NCBI GenBank assembly: GCA_034509735.1
Contig: JACGWO010000006.1
Span: 7,331,001-7,395,000, forward strand
From: Sesamum alatum
Taxonomy: Eukaryota; Streptophyta; Magnoliopsida; Lamiales; Pedaliaceae
Reading direction: 5' to 3'
Length of the DNA: 64,000 nt
Of the stretch, positions 11,545 through 23,400 are shown one piece after another. The translations under genes and the position numbers were made by a program. The notes under the pieces are model-generated. The model ran no database searches. It was not told where the DNA came from and saw only the letters and a program-made list of their open reading frames with translations. Each line of letters starts with the position of its first letter. Position 1 is the stretch's first letter.

Positions 11545-11707
11545 ACATTTAAATGAATTACTTTAAATTAATTTTAAAAACATTTAAATGAATTACTTTA
11601 AATTAATTTTTAAAAACATTTAAATGAATTACTTTAAATTAATTTTAAAAACATTTAAATGAATTACTTTAAATTAATTTTTAAAAACATTTAAATGAAT
11701 TACTTTA
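11545..11707. repeat. Minisatellite, five copies of a 35-36 bp AT unit
   Basis: Units begin 'acatttaaatgaattactt' at 11545, 11580, 11616, 11651 and 11687. Spacing alternates between 35 and 36 bases because of one extra T in every second unit. Pure A+T apart from single G and C positions. Confidence 0.9.
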
Positions 11708-11899
11708 AATTTAATTAATTTAATTATTACTTAATTTAAATATTTAATTATATTCAATATATAGACAAAAAGATTAATTAAATATCGAATAATTATCTAA
11801 AATTCTTTTATTAACTGAAATATATATTAAAAAATATATTAACTGAAATATATAGTAATAAATATAATTAAATTAATAAAAAAAATTAAAAAAGAAACT

Positions 11900-12150
11900 G
11901 GGGCGACGACTGCACAAAGGGGCGATGACCGCCGTTGCCGTCGTCCTATTTCTTTTGTCTGCGCGACGTTGCCGTCGCCCCCATCTGCGGGGATGCCGCC
12001 CCCATCTGCTGGGACGGCGTCGCATCCCCCGTTGCGGGGGACACCGGGGGCAGGGGCTGGGGAAGGGGTAGGCAGCGGGGGTGGAGGTGGGGGAGGCCGC
12101 GGGTGGGGATGGGGGTCTGGGGGTGGCGGGGGGTGGTTTGGGGGGTTGGG
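11900..12150. other. GC-rich island with G-runs inside a TIR element
   Basis: Composition jumps from nearly pure A+T to strongly G+C-rich. The first half has repeated 'gccgtcgcc/cccccatctgc' motifs. The second half (about 12020-12150) has many runs of three to six G on the plus strand and could form G-quadruplexes. The open frames across it are low-complexity Gly/Pro/Trp products and are not believed to be genes. It may be a captured fragment of host DNA. Confidence 0.5.
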
Positions 12151-12539
12151 TTTTTTTTTTTTTTTTTGAAATTTTTATATATAAAATAATAATTTATTTT
12201 TCATGATTTTTAATTATTTATATATAAAATAAGTTATTTAATCTAGGCCTTTCATTTTTTTAGATCTAATGGTAGAGATTAATTCATTATATCTGACGGT
12301 TATTATTTCATCAAAGGAGATCCAACGGTCATTAAAATAAAGAATAATGTATAGTAACAAGGGCATAATGGTCAATTTATCAAAAAATTAACACCGTTAG
12401 GGTCTTTTAACGAAAATGGGCGATTGAGCTTAATTTTACAAAACACAGGGGGTTTTTATGCATTTTAGCCTTTATTTTTGAGATAAAATACAAAAACCTA
12501 TTGTCATAATTTGTTTTACCAAGGACTACGAAAAATACA

Positions 12540-12796
12540 GTGTGATGTTTAGAATTCTATTTTTGCATTTAATTTGTGTACGAAATTCTATGATTATTAG
12601 CAGGTGTTTGGGCCTATTAAAGGACTTGTAATCTAATGTTATTCAAACGAATAGTGAGGAACAATTTAGAGCAACATTTCTAAAATATACTCTTCTTCTC
12701 TTCCTTCAAAAGTGTAGAAATACAATTGAACACTCCATAGCTTCCAAGAATTTCGTACACAAATTAAATGCAAAAATAGAATTCTGAACATCACAC
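12540..12796. mobile_element. Foldback/MITE with 50-bp inverted termini
   Basis: Bases 12540-12589 and 12747-12796 are near-perfect reverse complements (about one mismatch in 50), separated by a 157-base spacer of unique-looking sequence. Ends read GTGTGATGTT... inwards. It lies about 500 bp past the stop codon of the lipoxygenase gene and could fall within its 3' transcript. Confidence 0.7.
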
Positions 12797-13293
12797 TCTA
12801 TTTTTCAGCTATCCCCATCCAAGTTCTTATCTATCAAAATGCTAATGTATATCACTAAGCACATAGCTGAGTGTTACAATTTTTCCATCTGGTTTGAGAG
12901 TAATGGTAGTTTGGGCACGTTCTTTGATTTTTATCAAGGTTTGGCTGATGTCTTCAAATCTGGATGCAGATATCCATTTCAAGGAGTTATATCAGCACAG
13001 TACCTTTTCCTTCACTATTTACTTGTCCTTGTAATGGAAACCGATGAATAGAGTAGTCAAAATTCTTAATTTACAACTCATGTTTCCATATAATAATGCT
13101 ACAATTTGCTTTTATGAGGCCAATACATGCAAATTGTGATTCAATTGTTTTCAAACCTGCACTTATATGCATATAGTTGGAGTGGAGTTCTTCAGAGAAC
13201 TTTATGTAATCTTATTGGCAAATCCTAACAAGACTTGGCTAAAGTAAAAACTGTAGGACAGGATATACTACTAATACTTACTTGGAGAGATCT
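12797..13293. other. Downstream flank / probable 3' UTR of the lipoxygenase gene
   Basis: No gene seen. The stretch nearest 13293 would be the 3' untranslated region of the minus-strand lipoxygenase. I did not find a canonical AATAAA on the minus strand, so the transcript end is not placed. Confidence 0.35.
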
Positions 13294-16200
13294 CTATATT
13301 GAGACGCTGTTGGGAATTCCTCTGCCCGTAAGTCCAATATCGCTGCTGGGGTAGAGCAGAGTGTAAGGCATCTTCACTGGCCCGAACCTGTTCTTCCATC
13401 TCCCATCATTGTTCATCTCCATGATTCTTTCCTCTATTTGTACGAGCCTGTTCCCAAACATCTTGAAAGCTTTGAGCGCGTCGGCATCTGAGGTCCATTC
13501 AGGAGACTCTCTCTGTCCAAGAAAAATCTCATCAGAAGAATGCCTGGACAGTATTTCTACCAGGGAAATCCCGAGCACGCTTTGCAGCTGGGAAGTAATT
13601 GTCTTCAAGTAAGCTTTTTCAGGATTGGATTTCAGTTCTTCGTACTCAGGAGTGCCGGCCTCTGGGATGAATCGTCGGCTTGTGGATGGACGGTTAGGCA
13701 GGTATCCTCCGTAAGGGTACTGTCCGAAATTCACTGCTGCGTGAAGGGCAGATGCCACCCATATGATAATGGTGCAGGAGTCTATCAGTTCTTCCCGTGT
13801 CTGCATTTTTGGCCACCATGGTTCGTCTTTCTTGTCTGCATGTCCCTTTTCTCGTAGCTCTTTCCACCAGGACTGAAGCTCAACATCGTTCTGAACCATG
13901 TCATCAGTATTATAGTAAAGGTTGCAGTAGTCCTCAACCCATGTTCTGATTGCTGTCCAGATCTCGAGTCCATCAACAGCGTACGGATAGTCCTCAATTA
14001 GTAACCGAACGCCCTGTGGTGAGCTAGAGTCTTCAACTGCTACCCCTCTAGATAAGAAAGAAAGGTATCATTTCTAATCAGCAAGATCTGAAGTTCAAAC
14101 CTTTTGAGGAAATTTTTTTAGTGTTCTTTTTATTCAGTTTTAGGAAATTCAGGTATTGTTAGATTAGTTCAAGAGTCTTAAATGGTATTAGTTCGCCTTT
14201 GTCTTGTGTTCTGATGTGTATGTTAGTTGAATACTTGCATTCTTAACGAAATCGTATAAAGCTCTAGAGCTAGAGATGTAAATATGCACCTCTTAATAAG
14301 ATCTGCAGGGAGCGCTTGATCAGGGAAAACCCAATTCTTGTAACAGGTAGACGACATTTCCAGGGCATATTTTCCTGGAAAAAGCGTCATTTCAAGAAAC
14401 CCTCCTGCATTTATGAGGGTCTGCCGAGCCAATGCATTTATATTCATCGTATCTCGGAAGTGAGGCTGCAAAAGCTTATGAATTGGGTGAAGTACACTCA
14501 GCTGCCTGTGGGTGGCGATTATGAATGGTTCAATTGCTGCATGAGTACTTAACCTGCATCCAGAAGACACAACTAACTTAAAACTTCAGAAAGAAGCATG
14601 CTATGATTAAATTGTTGTCACTCTGCTTTACAGATTTTACCAATGACATGTGAGTTGATGATAGCCAGAATCACTTATGGCAACATAAGCCTTAGCCAAC
14701 TGCCAAATGGAACCTTCAACTCCATCTTCTGCTGGGGTATATACAGAACTTACGGCTCCATGGTGGTCCCCGTCTGGATGTGGCAAGCTTAATTCAATTG
14801 CTAACGGCTTCAGAGTTCCATCTCTTTGCAAGAAGAGAATAGTTCTTGTTGCATAAGTCTTTGTTGCTGTAGTGTTTATCCTTCTCAGGTACGGCATCAG
14901 GTTGTCGTGATGATCTAGTATGAACAGCTTATTGTTCTGGATCGCCTATATGAATACCAAAATTACTTGGTTATCCTTACTTTTAAGACTATGTTTCTCA
15001 TTCTATCTTAGAAATACAAATTTATGGATGTTTTACCTCGGATATGGTCAACCCATCTAGGCTGTTTATTATGTGCTCTTCAGAGATTGTGCTGGATTGC
15101 TTTCCATATATCTTTGGATCTAGCGTGCTTTCTGGGGGAAACTCCTGTGAATAGAGAAGCATTAACAGTTTTGCTCCTGAAATGTTAACTTTGTTTCGCT
15201 AGATAACTAATTAGACAGCAGCAAAAACAAAGTTGCCAGAAAGTTCTTCCTTTCTTGGGTTTTCTTTTGTTTGTTTCTTTTTTTCACTATTCTAATCAGG
15301 GCTAAAAGTAATAGTTTCATATCTAAGCAGGGAAGACAGATATTAACAGCAGAAAGCCGTACGTACTTGGAGGCGACGGATAACAACAGGATTGATTCCA
15401 GCCAGCATTTCTCTAGCAAATTCTTCATCAGATCTCCAAGCGGTTTTATCTTCTGCTTCATGAAACAGATAAAAACATAAAGTGACGAAAGAGCAAACTG
15501 GTCTATTCATTCTTCTAACACACATGTCAAAGTTATAAAATTCTACACAACATTTTTGCTAATATTACCTTTGATGACCTGTGGCAGTGGAAATTTGAAT
15601 CCTGTTTCTCCATCTGATCGAAGTAACTCCTTTATCATTTCAAAGGGGATGCGTTCTCTAATTTTTTCCAACAAAGATCCATTAGATACCGTGATTCCAC
15701 CATCATATAGCTTTAGCACGTCCTCAAATGAATCGAACTCATTGGGAGTTTTGTCAAATAGGGCCTCAAATTCAGGAGCAAGGAACTGAAATATCGACTT
15801 TAGTGCATACGCTACAAAATCTGACATCTTTATCTGACTAAACCTTTCATCCCTCGGAACATAGATGCTCAAGCTGTCGTATAATGGTATCCTGCTTTCA
15901 ATTTTAGGATCTGCCCAAAGTGTATCATTGAATACTAGTGATTTGGTATAGATCCTTAAACATATAGACATTTTCTATGTCAGAATCCTTGAACCTCTTA
16001 CCTGATGTAGCCGGAGGTCGTCCTGTTCTTCCTCTGCGAGGGTATGGAAATTCAGGTGAACCTCCAAGAATGGGACGGGCGTGCTCTGGACCTTTATCTG
16101 GATCACCTAAGTCATTGTAGATATCATAGTCATAGACCCTATCCCATTCCTCAAGTTTTCCGGTTCCATTTCCCCTCAGGTTCTCCAATTCTTCTTCTCT

Positions 16201-17837
16201 GTAACCACGTATTGGTGCAGGCGTTTGGCTGGGAAGATACGTCTGCGACATAAAATCATTTTCTCATTCGTAGATTAACTTTCATCTACTGCTAAGAAAT
16301 AGGCACGAAACAATCTTTACTACACGAAATTTATTCATCACTCAGAAACTTTCTACACTGGATCAAAGCAAACTTCTACTGGTACCACAGAGACAAGATA
16401 CGATAACTTTTGTCTTGTATTAGGCAAGAGCTACGAGAACTAGCTATATTATCCTTAAAGTTCTCTGTTTCCATGGTAGTGAGCATAAGAACAGGAATTT
16501 GGACTAGGTTCTTTAATCTATATTGTTCATACGAAAAAGAATGTCTACCTATCTTGTTGGTTTAACATAGCAAGTCAATATGCCATGACATCAGTGTACA
16601 TACCTTAGTATTTTCATTTCATTTTCTACCATGAAACCATACTTTTGTTGTCACAGCAATTAGACACTCATTATCCTGTCTCTTTTGGAAAATACAACTA
16701 ACAAAGTGAATACCTGATTAGCAAAAAAGATGCGGTCTTTTTTGTAATATTCAAAAGGGTAAACCCAAGAATTGCATATGAAATGGACTCGACCATGGCC
16801 TGGGACGTCTTCAAGAGTTAGAGTCTTAAGGTAGAATTCATTGTGATGAAAATTTGTTATCGTGAAAGCCCCGGGAACGCCCATCTCCTGAGTCCACTCG
16901 AACGTGACATTGTATGCAGTAGCCCCTGCTGAAAAAGGGCTGATCTTCGTAATCCAGTCTTCAAGGTATGCCTTCCTTCCCACTTTCCCTCTGTAACTTT
17001 CTGCTGGAAAAGAATACTGAATTCATTAGTTCTAACTTTTCTATTTAAATTTATGAACGATACGGAAGGCGAAAAATTGCATCATTGTCTGCAGATAATT
17101 GAATAAGCAGATATTGTCAACATCTTTTAACATAGTTTCTGCTCTTTTTGACTTAAAAAGTAGAACAGACATATCTGCTATTGACTTCAACATTGTTCAG
17201 ATTGCTGCTTTGTGAAGACAAAGACTAAAGTCAAGAATGGCTCATGGAATGGTTTTAGTAACTGCTAACATACAAGTAACTCATTAGGAACTTACTGATA
17301 AACACATAATATTAAACAAAACGGGATAAATTTCTCTAGTCAAACTATAAAGTATTAACTAAAAACAAAATTCCTTCCAATAAGGAATTCGCCTGCAAAA
17401 ACCACCCAAGAAACGCCTACCAATTCCACCACTCCCTTTTTTCCCAGTAAAGCAACATCCTTCTTTGCAGGTCCCGAGACATCTGAGCCATCGGACCGTG
17501 TGACCATACCAATCCAATGGTCCAGATTCCCCGAGATGAGCTGATCACCAGACGAAAAATAAACAAACCAAACAAATCAAATCGAGCACACAAGTACACA
17601 CACACGCACACACACACACACACCAGAATCGTGATCAAGGGCAGCCGTGCTGCTGATGAGCTGCAGCGCGACCTTCCTCCCCCGGATTTCGTCGACTCGA
17701 TCGACCACCGACGCCGCAATATCATTCACTCCGAACACTTTCTTCTTCATCACAACCACCACTCCCCTGACTTTGCTGCCTTCTCCATTACCACTGTCCT
17801 CGCGCCTCGATCTCTTGCTCGGGCTGCGTTCGTCCAT
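13294..17837 (-). CDS. Linoleate lipoxygenase, type I (9-LOX-like), nine exons
   Basis: Exons: 17837-17624, 17000-16714, 16242-16002, 15910-15569, 15452-15367, 15144-15037, 14945-14641, 14553-14290, 14047-13294; all introns GT-AG, frame kept throughout, 866 residues. Lipoxygenases add O2 to linoleic or linolenic acid to make hydroperoxides, feeding oxylipin defence pathways. An N-terminal PLAT/LH2 barrel (about 25-165) precedes the catalytic domain. Iron ligands are all present: His527, His532, His718, Asn722 and C-terminal Ile866, at a constant offset from soybean LOX1. Ala570 is the S-stereospecificity residue. Thr584-Leu585 occupies the regiospecificity site, where 9-LOX usually has Thr-Val and 13-LOX Thr-Phe. 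There is no chloroplast transit peptide, which with the overall sequence favours a cytosolic 9-LOX. The N-terminus ([10 protein letters not shown]) is unusually basic. Intron 1 acceptor could also be three bases upstream. Confidence 0.93.
17597..17623. repeat. (CA/GT)n microsatellite overlapping the LOX intron 1 donor
   Basis: An interrupted CA repeat on the plus strand, GT on the coding strand. The inferred exon 1 ends at 17624 and the donor is the first GT of the repeat, so many GT dinucleotides follow at two-base steps. Confidence 0.85.
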
Positions 17838-18044
17838 GCTTCTCGAGGATCTGAATCAACTGCTGCTACTACGAAAGGAACTGGAGAGCTTTTCAAGTAG
17901 TGATCATCGAAGCTTCGGATGAAGTTTCAGTGAAGGAGAATGAGATGCTTGTCGCTTTGCTACTGTAGTTTACTTGGTTGACTTGTATTATTTCAGGGAA
18001 AGCTCCTCTCGTAGATTGCGAAGTTTAATATACTACTTCACTAC

Positions 18045-18052
18045 TATTTATA
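18045..18052 (-). promoter_or_regulatory. Candidate TATA box of the lipoxygenase gene
   Basis: The coding strand reads TATAAATA about 210 bases upstream of the ATG at 17837, leaving room for a leader of roughly 175-180 bases. It is the best-placed TATA motif I see. No cis-element beyond that was assigned. Confidence 0.45.
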
Positions 18053-18230
18053 CATACTCATGGGAAGTATACAAAGATCTACTTTTCTTAGATTCTTTTT
18101 TAGTATAAAATATAACTACTTTTAGTGTATAATTACGCGGTGAAAGGTCTTCTGTCTCACTTTAATTTTACTAATACGTGTATGGAATGTACCCCATATT
18201 TAAGTAATAGTTTAACTGTTCATATTTTAT

Positions 18231-18489
18231 AGGGTAAATTACATCAACACTTCTTGAGGTTAAGTCTAAATAAACGAATATCTCATGTCTTTTGTAAACT
18301 TACAATTACACTTCCTGAGTTTGTAGTTGTAATTACAAGCCCCCCCTATATGTGACAAAAATTTACATAAACACTTTTTAAAGTACATTACACTAACACC
18401 TCCTAAGGGGAATATCTGTAATTTTGTAAAAAGTAGGGGTGTTTGTGTATTTAAGCATAACCTCAAGGAGTGTAAATATAATTTATTCT
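18231..18489. mobile_element. Small TIR MITE, family also at 2.5, 27.8, 38.9 and 48.1 kb
   Basis: The left end 'agggtaaattacatcaacac' and the reverse complement of the right end ('agaataaattatatttacac') form an inverted repeat of about 30 bp. The 259 bp body holds a second inner inverted motif (TTGTAGTTGTAATTACAA). Related copies, more eroded, are at about 2540-2690, 27838-28045, 38840-39120 and 48060-48370. The last two are paired in the arms of the large inverted repeat. Confidence 0.6.
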
Positions 18490-18520
18490 ATTTTATAATT
18501 CTCAAAGGATCATGTTAATT

Positions 18521-19376
18521 AGGAACGGCAACAGATCGGACTTGGAGCGGGCTTGCCAAGACCCATGAGACATAAGCCGTCAAGAAATTATTGGATCCCG
18601 GTTCTGACCCACTCGGACCTGGGATTCGGTGGGTTGAATCCGGTAAACTTGGTTTGAAGTTTATAAAATATTAAAAAATATATTATTTTACCATAATTTT
18701 ATAATTATGATTGAAAGTTTTATAGTTATATATATCTGTGTGTGTGCATATTTTAGTCTTTAATATATTAAAACATTTAAAATATGTTGATCTTATATAT
18801 AAACTATTTTATATCATCAATCTTATTTATAAAAATATTAATATTATGCATTATATGTAAGTGTAAATAAGATATGCACATACTTTTCATATATGTATAA
18901 ATACTAGAACGTATCACGTGCATTGCACGTGTAGGAATATATTAAGTTTATAGATTTATTTGTAGATATATCATTGAAACATTAATATATACAATTATAT
19001 TTTCAAAAAAAAATAAATAGTTATTATTTTAAAACCGTGCAATTTTGTTATTTCTAATTCATTTTTAAATTTACTTGGTACTATTAAATAAAAAAAAACT
19101 TAACCCTAAAAACTGAAATTCTTTATTTTATATGTACTGATTATTATTTAATGATCTTGTATTGAAATAAATTAGTACAAAAATAAAATATAATATGTAA
19201 AAAATTCTACATTAAAATAAAATTAATTATACTTTACATAAGTACACATAAAATATAAAGAAACATATTAAAAGGATGGGGTTTGGATCCAAACACCAAG
19301 ACTCGGATCCACACTGAGACTTGAATATGGCTTCAAAAGCCGCCCCATTTGTAGATCCGGACCCGTTACCATCACT
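18521..19376. mobile_element. TIR element of the 'gggatggcaa' type, copy 1
   Basis: The left end (aggaacggcaacagatcgg) and reverse-complemented right end (agtgatggtaacgggtccgg) match imperfectly over about 20 bases. Inside each end is a 'gacccactcggacctggg' type GC-richer patch, and the middle is AT-rich. A second element of the same style is at 25283-26057. A Helitron 3' end lies inside it at 18904. No target duplication seen; superfamily not assigned. Confidence 0.45.
18904..18931 (-). mobile_element. Helitron 3' terminus (minus strand)
   Basis: On the minus strand the order is a perfect palindromic hairpin (CACGTGCA, one base, TGCACGTG; 18915-18931), a seven-base AT-rich gap, then CTAG followed by T. 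This is a textbook Helitron 3' end. The body would extend to the right; its 5' end was not identified. Confidence 0.6.
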
Positions 19377-22235
19377 AGTGCTAATAACATAGATGTGATA
19401 TTAAAATGTGTTAGAAGATCCTTAACGTAATTCCACATAATACTGCTTTTAAAAACATTGTCTCTGTTTTAAATAAAAAAAACAGAGCGCAAAAATTAGC
19501 GTTTTTAGGAAAATAATAATTTTTTTGACAAAATTGAAATTAAAAACAAAATTAAATGTGTCAATGAGTCTAACTTAGCGTAATTGAGGTAAAAGGTCAT
19601 GGGTTGGAGTCCCATCAATGCTAGATACTAGTCCATTTTAATAGTAGTTGTTGGTTTGTTCGAGTATTAATTATTGATTAATTCTATATATTTGATATTA
19701 AAAATTAATGTATATTAATAATTGAGGAATTAAATTCACTATATAATTGTAATTAATTCACTTGAAAAATAAAAAATAAAATTAAAAGTGAGGAGCATTT
19801 GCAGTAAGTAGTGAGAAGTAAAGAATCTAAAGGTGGAGTGAAAGCAGAAAAAAGTGGGATTTTGTGTGAGGGAACTTGGCATCACTTTGAAAAATATCAA
19901 AAGCAGTTGGAATAATTTCTTTAATTCTTTTTTCTTTTTTAGTCAAAATTCATTAATAGAAGTTTAGCTTGTAAACAACGTATTTGCATCGATGGATTTG
20001 AAATTAAAAATTTTAAATACATAATAATAAATTCATCAAATATTTGGATAATTCAATGCTGTAAAAATTTTAAATGTTTAAATTCCAATTTTGAACTATA
20101 TTTTGTAACACAGTGATGGATTTCAAATACATTTAATATGAACTCATTTGAATTTTTTTTCTCCAAATTCATTTCTCAAATAAAAATCATTTCATCCAAG
20201 CATAGAATAAAATAACTTGTTTTTAGTTAGAAGTTTAAAAAAATGATTAATTTTAATATTTTTGGGCTTAATTGTATTCCACCCATTGTTAAATATTATG
20301 AGGGAAAAAATTTCTCAAAAAAATAAAATAAAAAAATAAAAAGAGAGGATGCAATCACCAAAACTTTTAATAACGAAGTTTACTGCCTCCTGCATTAAGA
20401 GGTCGTATTATCTTTTTTTTTTTTAGGTGATGCGATGAATTATTATTTTATTTCGAATAAATTATTTACAATAATTCGTATCAAATATATATATATATAT
20501 AGCAAAACGGTAGTTGACCACATTAAGCCAATTTTGACCAAATTATGAATTCTTAGAATTTTAAAATTTTTAATTACTAAGAAAAATCATAACTGATTGA
20601 TTTAATTTTAGTTGGAATTTTAGTTTCTTATAAAAAAAAAAAAACACTTAACAAACTAAACTCCAAAATTTTAGCATGGAAATAGGAAAACCCTCATGGA
20701 GATATACGAATAGTACTTCCTCTTAGAGTTGCATTCAATTCAAACACTTAAAAATCACATCAAATATAAATATAAATATCAGTTAAAATTTTGGAATAAC
20801 AAAAAAGTTGAAGAATCCATTATGCACTATGAATCATTTGTTGTTGTGCTCAAGTTCAAACCCTTTGAATGCTTGAATGGATTATTCTATCAAGATGCAT
20901 ATTGGTCAGCTATGTAACTTATTTATATTATTTTTCTTTCAATATAGTAGCAAATTGATTTTGCATATGATGATCATCACATTTTGTCTTTTTCCTTTTT
21001 TATTATCCAGCTTCGTCTTTTTATTATTAGAAATTTCTTTTTTATATGTTATTTTTTTTTCTCTTTCGATGTTCTTTGAATGTGTTCAAATTTTAGAGCA
21101 ATATATCCCACAAATATATTATTATGATTGATGGTTTATTTCTTTACAGTTTACATTCACACGCATATTCATTTGTCAAAGTTTCATTTTGTAATACTTC
21201 AATTGTCTATCATCATGTGCTCTAATTTTACTTTCATATTAGTTTTAAGTAATTTCTTTACTTTTTATTACATTTTTTAAATTTCTTTACTTTTTATTAA
21301 ATTTTTAAATTTATATTTTCTTCAATTATTTCTGTGATTTGGTTGTGTTCACTCATTTAATTTTTATTTGCATAGTTTCATTATTTCGATTTACATGATG
21401 TCCTTCTTGATTTTTCTTTTTGTATGATTCTACTTAATCTGCATTTAATTTTTATTTGACATTTAGCCGTTTTTATTTTTTTTATACACCATTCCTATAT
21501 TTTGTAATTTCATCCATTAAATTTTTATTTTATCGTTTACTTTGTTGTTCTTTTTCATGTTTTATTAACTTTTTTTGTTTTTTTTTTCTACAAGAAGGAA
21601 CAAATTTGTTTATATATTTTGTTTGACATTTATTCGTATAATTCTACTTAATCTGGCATTTAATTTTTATTTATATTAATATTTATCTTTTTATATCGTT
21701 TTATACCCTCATTTTTTTTACAAATTATAACTTCATCCATCAAACTTTTTTTTTCTTTTTCTGATTTCATTTTTTTTTATTTGTTTGGTAATGATTTTTA
21801 CAAGATGAAAAGAATGACCTAATTTTAATTTTTATGTGATTGGTTTCTCGAACCAGCTAATAGAATTCTATTAATCTATGATCATATTCTTTGTAAATCT
21901 TTATATTTACATGAAAGTATATGTATTTCATGTGCGAGTAATTCAAGCTGTTTTTCTAGAAAAAAATCTACACATGGTTGTTTGAATTTTATTTTCTTAT
22001 TTTATATATTTTAATTTAATTTAGAATTTTGTACATATGCATTAAATTAATCATAAATTCAGGTGTTAATTCAATTCCTTATATATCTTAATTGTTATTT
22101 TCAATTTTTCATTTTATTGTTAAATCTCTCTTTTCTTTGTATATAGTATCATATAATATTGCTATATTCATAATATTGTAAATTATAGTATAATTTATAT
22201 ATTTTTATAGCATAATTTAGGTGTTTGATAAATAT
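19377..22235. other. AT-rich gene-free stretch
   Basis: No gene, RNA or intact element recognised. Near 19600 a GGTCATGGGTTGGAGTCCC motif resembles a tRNA-type B box and could be a SINE remnant. From about 20900 the sequence becomes T-rich on the plus strand, the usual texture of Helitron bodies, and may belong to the element ending at 23990. An (AT)n tract is at about 20487-20501. Confidence 0.4.
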
Positions 22236-22675
22236 TGAAAGCAAACTCTCTACCTATCTACTCAGAGATGAAAGTTTGGAAAACTCATAAAATAAGAAAA
22301 AACCCAAGGTACGTATCTTTTGTTGATTTTATTTCTTTTCATTATCAATTAATTTATTTCATGAGTTCGTCAAATACATGAATATTTTGTTAATTATCAT
22401 TTTTTTTATTTTATTAGTTTGATTATTTTTATTGATAGATTTTTGGCAATAAAGATTGGACTTTGCAGATACCATTTTTTAGTAAGCATTTGTAGTGCTA
22501 TTGTTCTTTCATTTTTTATTTTCAGTTAATTATTTCTTTATAATTGAGTTCATGAATTATGTGATATGTCATATATACAGTTTTTTTTTTTCCTTATGAG
22601 CAATGTCATTTCTTATTTTATAAGTTTTAACAACTTTTTAACGTGCGATAATATAAACAAATATGAATTCAATCT

Positions 22676-22719
<44 letters not shown>

Positions 22720-23400
22720 AAACCAACTATATAATTTTGTTCTGATGACAGTTTCTCATCACAATTATATGTTTCACTCTTTAATACACAATTTGTGAAA
22801 AATGAATTCTAGATTTTCAATTCATAAATTTTTGTGAACTAATCCTTAATCAAAAGTTTATATTTCTAAATTCACAATTTTACTATTTAAAAATTATGAG
22901 ATTCTTAATTGATGTTGAACATCCATAAACAATAGAATTTTGTTCCCTATTGTTATCAATTTTTTATTTTTTGATTTTATGAATTATGTGATATACACAA
23001 ACAATTGAGTTTATAATAAAAGAAAATATGAATTTTGTTTAAAGAAAAAAATTGGATGCAAACTTTCTATCTATCTACTTACGGGTGAAAGTTCGAATAA
23101 AGTAAACTTATTAAATAAGAAAAGACCCATTTAGTTGCTTTTTATTCTTTTTCCTTATGAATTTGTTTATGCTTAATATCATGTTTTTATTTATTTATAT
23201 TTACTATCATACTTATTTCGATTATTTATTGATAGTTTTGTGCAAACCAGATTTACATATACTTCTTATTGGTGAATATTCAACTTTCATTACTTTTATT
23301 ATTTTTTATTATCAATACATTTATTGAATTCATGAATTATGTGATATATACATTAAATCTGTTTTTTCGTTTTCCTTATGATCAAAGTTTTTCCTTATTT
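22236..23400 (+). repeat. Two direct repeats about 815 bp apart within a T-rich Helitron-like body
   Basis: Segments 22236-22620 and 23050-23400 share a series of landmarks in order: 'gcaaactctctacctatctact' like starts, 'gatgaaagttygraa', 'ttattgatag', then 'ttcatgaattatgtgatat' and 'ttttccttatga'. The copies differ by many substitutions and indels. A (CT)n(AT)n microsatellite is at 22676-22716. They lie upstream of the Helitron 3' end at 23990. Confidence 0.55.

Larger units (their letters stand above)
10838..12470. mobile_element. Non-autonomous TIR element (MULE-like) with GC-rich core
   Basis: The left end GGCTAAAATGCATAAAACCC and the right end read in reverse complement (GGCTAAAATGCATAAAAACC) form a clear inverted repeat of at least 30 bp. 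The element is 1633 bp. Inside are a (GT)n tract near 11153-11171, AT-rich DNA with a 35-36 bp minisatellite, and an abrupt GC-rich block at 11900-12150. No transposase is encoded. A clean target duplication was not found; assignment to MULEs rests on the TIR style and is uncertain. Confidence 0.65.

Noticed and set aside
11935..12189. Two plus-strand frames with Gly/Trp/Pro-rich products
   Set aside because: Low-complexity translation of a G-rich block in a non-autonomous transposon; no domain and no codon bias of a gene.
17517..17922. Plus-strand frames of 91-127 residues at the lipoxygenase 5' end
   Set aside because: They are antisense to lipoxygenase exon 1 and its leader and include a His/Thr run made by the CA repeat.
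19565..19625. tRNA-like B box (GGTTGGAGTCCC)
   Set aside because: No cloverleaf can be drawn and the A box is weak; at best a SINE remnant.
20729..21131. Plus-strand frames of 62 and 84 residues
   Set aside because: AT-driven hydrophobic translations in T-rich DNA without homology signals.
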